Assembly (NCBI GenBank): GCA_021163175.1
Contig: JAGGXG010000106.1
Coordinates: forward strand, 1 to 23,762
DNA from: Thermoplasmata archaeon
Lineage (GTDB): Archaea > Thermoplasmatota > E2 > UBA202 > JdFR-43
DNA: 23,762 bases
Direction of reading: 5' to 3'
Positions within the stretch are counted from its first letter, which is position 1. Every line of letters starts with the position of its first letter. A model generated the notes under the pieces. That model saw only the letters and a program-made list of their open reading frames with translations, was not told where the DNA came from and made no database searches. Below, piece after piece: positions 14,190-20,118 of the stretch. The translations under genes were made by a program, and so were the position numbers.

Positions 14190-15103
14190 TTCTGCATCAC
14201 TGGGACAGCGATGGCATTGCTTCGGCAGCCCTCATGATGAGGATGGAAGAGAATGAAAATTTCACTCCAAAGATTGGCAATTATTTTATCGATGCAGACG
14301 ACATGGAAGAATTGAGAAAATATGATGAAATAAAGATTGTTGACATGAATTTGCCGGATGCGAGCAAATTATGCGAATTCGCAAAAATATGGATATATGA
14401 CCATCATCTTGCCACAAAAGTGGAATGCGCTCAGGAGCATTTTAATCCATTTTTGGAGGGAAAATCATATCCTTCTGCAACACTCGTTGTAATGGAAAGG
14501 TTTAACCTGCCTTTTGATTACATTGTTGCTCTTGGAATCATAGGAGACAACGGTCCAAAAACGAGGCAATTGAAAGAATATGAATTGATAAAAAAACTCG
14601 AAAAAGATGGGATAAAATTCAATGATCTGCAAAAAGCCGTGGAATTGATTGATTCAAGCTATAAAATAAATGATAGAAAGGAAGTTACTGAAAATGTAAA
14701 ACTTGTTTTAAATGGAATTGAAGAGATCCTTGGAAATGAAAAACTTAACAGGAATGTCGAGCTTATAAGAAAAGAGATAGAGAAATGGGCTGAAAAGGCT
14801 GAAAAAATTGATGGGATACGAATCCTTAAAATGAAAACAGATTACAACATAATATCTGCAGTTACCAGAAAAATTGTCTGGGAAAACGGAGGAACAGCTC
14901 TCGTGTTGAATGAAAAGAAGGATAGAGACGAGATTTATTTACGCAGCACTGAAATGGATGTTAGATGGCTCATAGAGACAGCAAAGAAAAAATATTTTGC
15001 AGGTGGAAAAAAGGAGGTTATGGGAGTTGTGCTTCCAAAAGGAGGGGGAAAGAAATTTTTTGAAAAAATACTAAACATGCTAACGCGAGAGAAAGTGTAT
15101 TGA
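14186..15103 (+). CDS. DHH-family phosphoesterase
   Basis: The 305-residue protein has the DHH superfamily metal motifs: HHWDSDG at 4-10 (His5, Asp7, Asp9), Asp53 (IVDMNLP), DHH at 72-74 and IGDNG at 119-123 (Asp121). A C-terminal DHHA1-like domain contains GGTALVLNEKKDRDEIYLRS and a glycine-rich GGKKEVMGVVLPKGGGKKF. Superfamily members include RecJ-type exonucleases, oligonucleotide/pAp phosphatases (NrnA) and family II pyrophosphatases; the sequence alone does not say which. Its ATG overlaps the ATP sulfurylase stop, so the two are tightly co-expressed, which makes a nucleotide substrate linked to sulfate activation plausible. It overlaps the convergent UbiA gene by 24 bases. Confidence 0.88.
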   Translation: MILHHWDSDGIASAALMMRMEENENFTPKIGNYFIDADDMEELRKYDEIKIVDMNLPDASKLCEFAKIWIYDHHLATKVECAQEHFNPFLEGKSYPSATLVVMERFNLPFDYIVALGIIGDNGPKTRQLKEYELIKKLEKDGIKFNDLQKAVELIDSSYKINDRKEVTENVKLVLNGIEEILGNEKLNRNVELIRKEIEKWAEKAEKIDGIRILKMKTDYNIISAVTRKIVWENGGTALVLNEKKDRDEIYLRSTEMDVRWLIETAKKKYFAGGKKEVMGVVLPKGGGKKFFEKILNMLTREKVY

Positions 15104-15976
15104 AAGAGACAAGATGGCCAGAAATATGAATTCTCCATCCACCAAATAATCAAAATAGTATTTGTTATTCTTCTCATTTTTGCAGAACTTTAATATATAC
15201 CAATACCCATAGAAAACCGAGAACAGCATAACGGGTAAATATTCACTGAAAAATCCCATCTTAATTGATAGAAATGTGAGTATCAATAAAAAAGTATTCA
15301 AAATCATTAAAAGTTTTTTAGTATTGCTTCTCCCAATTGTAACAGGAATGGTGCGGGTGCCGGCCATTCTATCTCCTTCCACATCTCTAACATCAAATAC
15401 AATAGTGTTTACAAAGACCTTAAGAAAAAGAAAAGAAAAAAGCATGATAAACATCTCTATATTTCTATGAAAAATGAATGGAAGTAAAGAAGAAGAAAGA
15501 GACCATGAAATAGAGACCGTTAAATTTTTCATTGCAAATAGGTCTTTTACTCTAAAAGAACGTATTTTTATACTATATATTGCTCCGGCTATGAAAGGGA
15601 TTAAAAAAACGGGCACTGTTTCTATATTTCTAAAAATTCCAATAATCAATGCAAGTGCATATGCAAATATAGAAAGGAGAATTACCGTATTTTTTCTTTC
15701 TCTTATAAAATCAACCCGCTCGGGAAGGTTCGTTTTGTCTTCTTCAATATCTGTGACTCTATTGAGGGAATAAACACTGTATGTTGTCAGTGAAGTGGCA
15801 ATTACCATATCAATGGGTATTTTGTTCAGATATAGCAAATAAGAAAATGATATAATAGATGCCCCCACGATAGCAGTAAAAACAGTAGACAATACCAGTA
15901 TATCCAAAAGTTTTTTAGTTAAAAGAGAGAAATTAATAAAGACGAATCCCCTTTGCTCTACTTTTGTAATATTCAA
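15080..15976 (-). CDS. UbiA-family membrane prenyltransferase
   Basis: This protein has 298 residues with about eight or nine hydrophobic segments. The two Mg-prenyl-diphosphate motifs are present: N72-R-V-T-D76-I-E-E-D80 and D195-V-R-D198-V-E-G-D202, the latter followed by MAGTRTIPVTIG. UbiA enzymes attach prenyl chains to aromatic or sugar-phosphate acceptors (quinones, haem, archaeal digeranylgeranylglyceryl phosphate). The specific acceptor is not evident. The start is uncertain: the only early candidate is a TTG at 15976, which overlaps the upstream regulator gene by 44 bases, and no ATG precedes the first membrane segment. The gene is downstream of, and probably cotranscribed with, the FilR1-type regulator, and converges on the DHH gene. 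Confidence 0.85.
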   Translation of the reverse strand: MNITKVEQRGFVFINFSLLTKKLLDILVLSTVFTAIVGASIISFSYLLYLNKIPIDMVIATSLTTYSVYSLNRVTDIEEDKTNLPERVDFIRERKNTVILLSIFAYALALIIGIFRNIETVPVFLIPFIAGAIYSIKIRSFRVKDLFAMKNLTVSISWSLSSSLLPFIFHRNIEMFIMLFSFLFLKVFVNTIVFDVRDVEGDRMAGTRTIPVTIGRSNTKKLLMILNTFLLILTFLSIKMGFFSEYLPVMLFSVFYGYWYILKFCKNEKNNKYYFDYLVDGEFIFLAILSLSIHFLSR

Positions 15977-16754
15977 ATAATTTTCTACCCCATTCTATCG
16001 CCTCCTTATCATAACTCACCAAATCTTGTGTAAAATCGTAGGTACCATCATTATTGAAAAAACCTATGGAGAGGAATTGTTCCGATACACTCATCGCTAT
16101 GCCAACATTGTCTATTTCCCATATTCTGAGCTTTCCCTCTCTTACTCTTTTTTTAACTTCTTCATCAACTTCTTTTTGGTAACTATCCAGTACAGGCTTT
16201 TTTATATCTTTAGATATAACCAGTTCGACTTTTCCTCCTTTCTTTATAAGTTTCTTCACAAGTTTTGAAAATTCAGAAACAAAAACAGGAGATACGCCTT
16301 GTAATACTTTGCTTTTCCCAACCATTTTAATATACAATGATAAAACCTGTAAAAGATTGGTAGGAGTTGCTTTTATACGCCTCAGTCCTTGCAATTCTCC
16401 AAATTTGGTTATGAATTCTTCTGGTATATCTTCTATTTTGTGGGTGAGCCAGAAATCTTTCTCTTTTTTCAAAACATATAGTGTCTTTGCCATTTCTATG
16501 AGCTTGAGTATGGCTATTTTGCCCATCGTGGTCAAATGATAGCCGTCTATTTCTTCCTTTATATAACCCTCTTTTTCCAGATCTCTCGCAGCATGAATTA
16601 TTGTGGATGCTCCTGTTTTAAATTCATCTTTAAGTTCTGTAGATGTTTTCGGTTTTTCGAGTAAGCTGCTCAGCATCTTCATCCTCACCCCAGACGTTGC
16701 TATAAACTTTAAATCCTCCTCCACCTCTCCAATTATTTTTGATAGCTTATCCAT
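15933..16754 (-). CDS. Winged-helix regulator with C-terminal FilR1 domain
   Basis: The 273-residue protein has a winged helix at about 15-80 (ATSGVRMKMLSSLLEKPKTS, then ASTIIHAARDLEKEGYIKEE) and a C-terminal domain (about 130-265) matching the FilR1/DUF1724 type of archaeal regulators. Typical elements are FVSEFSKLVKKLIKKGGKVE, LRIWEIDNVGIAMSVSEQFL and FFNNDGTYDFTQDLVSYDKE. This domain is named after the Methanothrix FilI-FilR system, where it acts with a histidine kinase. Here the next gene upstream on the same strand encodes a PAS-like/histidine-kinase-like protein, and both genes carry an identical promoter element. It probably regulates itself, that gene and the UbiA gene. The ATG at 16754 lies 26 bases after a TATA-like box. 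Confidence 0.88.
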   Translation of the reverse strand: MDKLSKIIGEVEEDLKFIATSGVRMKMLSSLLEKPKTSTELKDEFKTGASTIIHAARDLEKEGYIKEEIDGYHLTTMGKIAILKLIEMAKTLYVLKKEKDFWLTHKIEDIPEEFITKFGELQGLRRIKATPTNLLQVLSLYIKMVGKSKVLQGVSPVFVSEFSKLVKKLIKKGGKVELVISKDIKKPVLDSYQKEVDEEVKKRVREGKLRIWEIDNVGIAMSVSEQFLSIGFFNNDGTYDFTQDLVSYDKEAIEWGRKLFEYYKSRAKGIRLY

Positions 16755-16755
16755 G

Positions 16756-16791
16756 AAGCAATATTGTTGTATGATATTTATAATATTGCTT
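16756..16791. promoter_or_regulatory. Perfect 10-bp inverted repeat around a TATA-like box of the FilR1 gene
   Basis: AAGCAATATT (16756-16765) and AATATTGCTT (16782-16791) are exact inverted copies separated by 16 bases. The reverse-strand box TATTATAAATATC (16786-16774) lies between and within the arms, about 26 bases before the ATG at 16754. Arm centres are 26 bases apart, about 2.5 helical turns. The position suits a repressor site for autoregulation. Confidence 0.5.
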
Positions 16792-16795
16792 AAAC

Positions 16796-16827
16796 TATAT
16801 ATTGCACACGATGAACAAAATTGCTCT
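16796..16827 (-). promoter_or_regulatory. Shared promoter element, copy 1 (FilR1 gene)
   Basis: This 32-base block matches 17422-17453 at 31 positions. It contains a TATA-like sequence (tatatatt), a constant gcacacgat, and the imperfect inverted repeat GAACAAAATTGCTC (16813-16826). Read in the direction of the regulator gene, the repeat lies upstream of the TATA sequence, where archaeal activators usually bind. Confidence 0.7.
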
Positions 16828-16877
16828 CACAGAACAACAAAGAGAGAGCTTTAATGGAGTGTATCAAACAAAAATAA

Positions 16878-17396
16878 TTATTCTTCTATCCTTCCTTCAA
16901 AAACAATGTTTCTGACGACTTTTTCTATTCTTTCAACTGCCTCTTTTACCTTCTCAACATTCTTCCTTTCTTTTTTGCTTAAATTTCCTTCCATTAGCAG
17001 ATCGAGATATCCTTTTGCTATTATTATGGGATTGAAGAAATAATGTGACATATTCTCTTTGAAAGATTCGAAATTTCTTTGCAGATTTTTTATTTTTCTT
17101 TCCATCTTTTCAATTTCCTCCTCATTCTTTATAATTCCAAAAAAGAATTTGATTTCGCTTCCTTCAAGAATGGGATATATGGTAATTTTCTTTTTCCCTC
17201 TGTTTATTGTTATTTTTTTCTTTTCTCCTCTTTTTATCCTCTCTCTCCATAAATAGGAGGGTATTTCGCGGGCTTTCCTGTTCGCAAATATTACATTTCC
17301 GAAGCTATCGAGTATGAAAATGCCCTCTCCATTTTCAACTGATGATAAATTTTGCTTCATGAAGTCTAATTCCTCAAATGCGAGCACTTTCTTCAT
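16878..17396 (-). CDS. PAS-like sensor with a histidine-kinase-type DHp helix pair but no ATPase domain
   Basis: I start this 172-residue protein at the ATG 17396 (MKKVLAFEELDFMKQNLSS), which is 29 bases after a TATA-like box. A TTG-initiated extension would run through the promoter element and is rejected. Residues about 15-95 look like a PAS domain (GIFILDSFGNVIFANRKARE and FFFGIIKNEEEIEKMERKI). Residues 105-170 resemble the dimerisation/phosphotransfer domain of histidine kinases (ENMSHYFFNPIIIAKGYLDL, then ERIEKVVRNIV), with His in the SHELRTPL position. The protein then ends: there is no N/G1/G2-box ATPase domain, either fused or in the following DNA. It may receive phosphate from a separate kinase or act by binding alone. 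It shares its promoter element with the FilR1-type regulator gene downstream. Confidence 0.75.
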   Translation of the reverse strand: MKKVLAFEELDFMKQNLSSVENGEGIFILDSFGNVIFANRKAREIPSYLWRERIKRGEKKKITINRGKKKITIYPILEGSEIKFFFGIIKNEEEIEKMERKIKNLQRNFESFKENMSHYFFNPIIIAKGYLDLLMEGNLSKKERKNVEKVKEAVERIEKVVRNIVFEGRIEE

Positions 17397-17421
17397 TTTC
17401 AGACATATATATGCAAAACAA

Positions 17422-17453
17422 TATATATTGCACACGATGAACAAAATTGTTCT
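17422..17453 (-). promoter_or_regulatory. Shared promoter element, copy 2 (PAS-like gene)
   Basis: Second copy of the 32-base block. Here the inverted repeat is perfect: GAACAAAATTGTTC (17439-17452), two 6-base arms around AA. The TATA-like sequence (17429-17421 on the reverse strand) is about 29 bases from the ATG at 17396, giving an almost leaderless mRNA. The repeat lies nine bases upstream of the TATA sequence. Confidence 0.75.
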
Positions 17454-17542
17454 GACTATGCAATTTTTATTTAAACATAAATCATATATAGGAGAGAGGC
17501 TTTTAAAAGATGTGATGAGCGAACCCTTGCTGAGAGCTTGCT

Positions 17543-18490
17543 CTATGATGAGGATCTTGAGTGCTGATTCAGCTCTTCCTTAAGCTTAGCTATTAGATTT
17601 ACTGGCTCCGCCTCTACACCGTCTTTCATGGCTTTATATAAGCTTGCCATATCACCTATGTGAAGTGCATACACTGCTTTTGAAAATTCATCCCTACCCT
17701 CGCTCCATATCTCAATTATTTTAGCCTTCTTTTTATAAATTCTTTTCATAAATTCAATCCTTCTGTTTATTCTGTCTTCTTCATTCGAATGCCTCAAAAA
17801 AATGCATGTGAATTCTTTACCATCTCTCTCCCACGCTTCTATCTCATTATGATTGCATTCTGGCAGGGAAAAGGAAAAAGAATGAAGCTTTGCGTTTTCA
17901 TTGAATTGCTGCCTCCATCTCTTCGCTATGGCAGCCAATATACCGTGCCCATATATTATTGGAAAACCCTCAATCTCATCTGCAATTTCTCTCGCCATGC
18001 TCTCGCGATGCCTCGCCATTTCAGCGGCTTTGATGACTGCATCAAAATCAATTTTTTTAATCAACCCGTGCTTTGACAGGAAGAAAGCAACGGGAAAGAG
18101 AAGATAAGCGATGGCAGCCCGCGGCTGCATGGCGGGCGGAATCAAAATTGCCTCCCTTTTTTCTCCGAGTTTGCCACCAGATGTTATTATGAGGGTTCTT
18201 GCCCCCTTCTTTTTCGCTTTTTCATACACCTCTATTGTTTCTTCCGTATTCCCGCTATAGCTTATTGCTATGAAGAGTGTTGATGATGAGACAAAAGGAG
18301 GAATGGTGTAGCTTTTATTTACAAAAAATGGCAACTTTGCTACATGCTTTAGAATATCTCCAGCTATTCCTGAACCACCCATTCCTGAGATGACAACATT
18401 TTCAATGCCATCCACATTCATTTCTATTTTTTTTCCTATTTCTATTCCTTCTCTTATCTGCTCTGGAAATTTTCTTAACAATGAAAGCAT
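17543..18490 (-). CDS. Bifunctional phosphoglucose/phosphomannose isomerase
   Basis: This SIS-fold enzyme of 315 residues interconverts glucose 6-phosphate or mannose 6-phosphate with fructose 6-phosphate, as in Pyrobaculum, Aeropyrum and Thermoplasma. Landmarks are the first SIS motif SGMGGSGIAGD (35-45), the phosphate loop SYSGNTEET (77-85), TSGGKL (103-108), MQPRAAIAY with Arg124, Glu198 in FNENAK, His214 in CNHNEIEAW and Lys302 in NLIAKLKEEL. These correspond to the catalytic residues of the family. The second SIS subdomain (GFPIIYGHG) is complete. The start is an ATG 26 bases after a TATA-like box (AAATATTTAA region, 18511-18520), so the message is probably leaderless. It carries an extra short Ser-rich tail after the conserved C-terminus. 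Confidence 0.94.
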   Translation of the reverse strand: MLSLLRKFPEQIREGIEIGKKIEMNVDGIENVVISGMGGSGIAGDILKHVAKLPFFVNKSYTIPPFVSSSTLFIAISYSGNTEETIEVYEKAKKKGARTLIITSGGKLGEKREAILIPPAMQPRAAIAYLLFPVAFFLSKHGLIKKIDFDAVIKAAEMARHRESMAREIADEIEGFPIIYGHGILAAIAKRWRQQFNENAKLHSFSFSLPECNHNEIEAWERDGKEFTCIFLRHSNEEDRINRRIEFMKRIYKKKAKIIEIWSEGRDEFSKAVYALHIGDMASLYKAMKDGVEAEPVNLIAKLKEELNQHSRSSS

Positions 18491-18510
18491 AATGTTATCT
18501 ATGCTCTTTT

Positions 18511-18520
18511 TAAATATTTA
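18511..18520 (-). promoter_or_regulatory. TATA-like box of the sugar-phosphate isomerase gene
   Basis: TAAATATTTA, self-complementary, centred 26 bases before the ATG at 18490. It overlaps the last codon of the damaged AhpD-like gene upstream. Confidence 0.5.
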
Positions 18521-18780
18521 CTTCTTTAGCTCATGACATATTTGGAAAGCATCTTTTAAATGAGGTATTGTGATAGAGCCCCTATCACCAAAGCTATAGC
18601 CATTATCTCAACAAATTCATAATTGCTTACACCTTCATCATAACAACGCTTTATATGATATTTTATGCATCCCTCACATCTAAGAACCAGCGATGCCACC
18701 AAACCCATCATTTCTTTATATTTTGCTGGAACGGCTCCATCGGAATAAACTCTGTTATCAAGATTATAAAATCTTTTTAT
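18518..18780 (-). pseudogene. AhpD-like (carboxymuconolactone decarboxylase family) gene, frameshifted and without a usable start
   Basis: The reverse strand encodes a recognisable AhpD-type protein from 18780: IKRFYNLDNRVYSDGAVPAK, then VASLVLRCEGCIKYHIKRC with the family's active-site CxxC..H, then GVSNYEFVEIMAIALVIG. At the GGGG run (18582-18579) the frame breaks and would stop 8 codons later (TAA 18558-18556). Adding one G restores the conserved end GSITIPHLKDAFQICHELKK, stop at 18520-18518. Upstream, no ATG, GTG or TTG occurs in frame before a TAA at 18804-18802, and N-terminal residues seen in relatives appear to be missing. The gene is therefore decayed, or the sequence has an error in the G-run. 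AhpD-like proteins are peroxidase-linked thiol reductases. Confidence 0.75.
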
Positions 18781-18856
18781 GTTTATTGCTGTGATGATAT
18801 GTTAAAGCCGCACACGCATTATAAAAAGGAGGTGGACGCATGAACGCATGAAACAA

Positions 18857-18868
18857 AGTTTTTATATG
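18857..18868 (+). promoter_or_regulatory. TATA-like box before the small membrane protein gene
   Basis: AGTTTTTATATG is centred about 24 bases before a GTG at 18887. This spacing is the same as for the other predicted leaderless genes in the window and argues for that GTG as start. Confidence 0.4.
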
Positions 18869-18886
18869 ATTTATCAATATTTTACT

Positions 18887-19081
18887 GTGATTGATATATG
18901 GAAAAAGGAGTGGGATAGATGGAGGTTCTGTTTACTCAATTTCATTTTGATATGGAGCGTTCCTGCCATCGTTGGCGAGTTAATAGCCAGAATATTTAAA
19001 ATAAAATTTCTTGGAATGGTTGCAGGATTCATTTATTCTTTCATAAAAACCCAGTATGATTATTTGAAGACTAAGATTTGA
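18887..19081 (+). CDS. Small membrane protein of unknown function
   Basis: Starting at the GTG 18887 the protein has 64 residues: MIDIWKKEWDRWRFCL, a hydrophobic segment (LLNFILIWSVPAIVGELIA), a short basic turn (RIFKIK), a second hydrophobic segment (FLGMVAGFIYSFI) and a polar end (KTQYDYLKTKI). It looks like a two-helix membrane hairpin with both ends on the cytoplasmic side. An ATG at 18848 in frame would add 13 residues, but it precedes the TATA-like box. No family is recognised. It overlaps the convergent hydrolase gene by 11 bases, and nothing suggests a partner. Confidence 0.5.
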   Translation: MIDIWKKEWDRWRFCLLNFILIWSVPAIVGELIARIFKIKFLGMVAGFIYSFIKTQYDYLKTKI

Positions 19082-19712
19082 ATTTCTTTATCCATGCGAT
19101 TGCTTCCTCCAACGCCTTCCTCCTTTCCACATCATCGGAAAAAGAATGGTCTGAATTGAATAGCAATATTTTTTTCGGCTCCATGGCATTTTCATACAGT
19201 TTTTCAGCATGCTCAAATGGAACGAGCTCGTCATTCCTTCCATGAATTATTAGCATATGCGATACCTTTTTCACCATTTCAAGCAAATCATATTTCATTG
19301 CGTCTTCAACAAAATTTTTTTCTATTCCATCTATTTTGTAAGGTGTGGAAATGGTGACAACTGGTTTAACACCATTTTTATATGCATATGCTATTGCAAC
19401 CATCCCTCCAAAAGATGAGCCAATGAGAGATATGCTCGCATTGTAATTTTGCATAACATACTCAACAACTTCATGCAAATCTCTTAGCCTGTTTGAAAGG
19501 GTTGATTCATAAAAATTTCCTTGGCTTTCTCCACATCCTCTGAAATCAAAACCCACACACGAAAAACCCTTTTTGCAAGCCAATGCGGAGATTTCAACAT
19601 ATTACTTGCTGTCCTTGCTGGAATACAATCCATGGCAGCATATTATGAAATGCTCTCCACATTCATTTATGATTGCTTTTATTCCATTTATATTAACCTC
19701 TAACTGCCTCAT
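19071..19712 (-). pseudogene. Alpha/beta hydrolase gene interrupted by an in-frame TAA
   Basis: From the ATG at 19712 the frame reads MRQLEVNINGIKAII, then HFIICCHGLYSSKDSK, a TAA at codon 37 (19604-19602), and continues in the same frame with YVEISALACKKGFSC, FDFRGCGESQGNF, the nucleophile motif GSSFGG, the acid in HGRNDELVP and the base in NSDHSFSDD. The protein before and after the stop forms one continuous family sequence; relatives have Lys or Arg at the stop. A TTG at codon 44 could start a 170-residue product, but it would lack the HG oxyanion-hole strand. Either a nonsense mutation or a base-call error explains it. The ATG overlaps the DUF2721 gene by 20 bases, so it belongs to the operon of 20105-21196. 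Confidence 0.8.
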
Positions 19713-20118
19713 CTTCCTTTAAAACAGCATCATATGAAATAAATATTTCTATTACAGCAAAAATCATGGCCAAGAATAAGGAAAGGAGAGAGACAAAGAA
19801 AAATAAAAGGATTATGAAGGCATTTATTGAAAACATTGAGTGGAAAAGGAGTAAAATTGTTGTTAAAACGGCAAAAAGAATGCATAGCAACATGGCTGTC
19901 ATTGAATTTCTGAGGAGTCTTCCTCTCCTTATGAGTATGTCGAGTTGCTCTTCCGCAAATTTTGAGGTTTTATCTTTACGAAGCGTTTCATAATGGAAAG
20001 TCCTTATCCTATCTATAACCCTTCCATATCTATTCTGGAGACTCAAGCTTATCAAGCCTGCACCCGACAAAATTATTGCTGGAACCAGCGATGATTGCAA
20101 TATTTCAAGCAGAGCCAT
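19693..20118 (-). CDS. DUF2721 family membrane protein
   Basis: The 141-residue protein matches DUF2721: an N-terminal helix followed by VPAIILSGAGLISLSLQNRY, the signature GRVIDRIRTFHYETLRK, a charged helix with RRGRLLRNSMTAML, then two long hydrophobic segments (about 74-128). The family is a three-helix membrane protein of unknown function, found in bacteria and archaea. I prefer the ATG at 20118 over an in-frame TTG at 20121. It overlaps the end of the upstream glycosyltransferase by 14 bases and is itself overlapped by the start of the hydrolase gene, so the three are probably one transcript. Confidence 0.85.
   Translation of the reverse strand: MALLEILQSSLVPAIILSGAGLISLSLQNRYGRVIDRIRTFHYETLRKDKTSKFAEEQLDILIRRGRLLRNSMTAMLLCILFAVLTTILLLFHSMFSINAFIILLFFFVSLLSLFLAMIFAVIEIFISYDAVLKEDEAVRG

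Noticed and set aside
17397..17444. TTG-initiated extension of the PAS-like protein (MFIVCNIYCFAYICLK)
   Set aside because: The codons run through the TATA sequence and the inverted repeat shared with the other promoter, so this DNA is regulatory, not coding.
18655..18843. Forward-strand frame opposite the AhpD-like remnant
   Set aside because: The reverse strand encodes a recognisable AhpD-type sequence with CxxC..H; the forward frame resembles nothing.
19071..19583. Treating the alpha/beta hydrolase as a normal 170-residue gene with a TTG start
   Set aside because: Family sequence continues upstream in the same frame through a TAA to an ATG at 19712; the short version would lack the first strands and oxyanion-hole residues.
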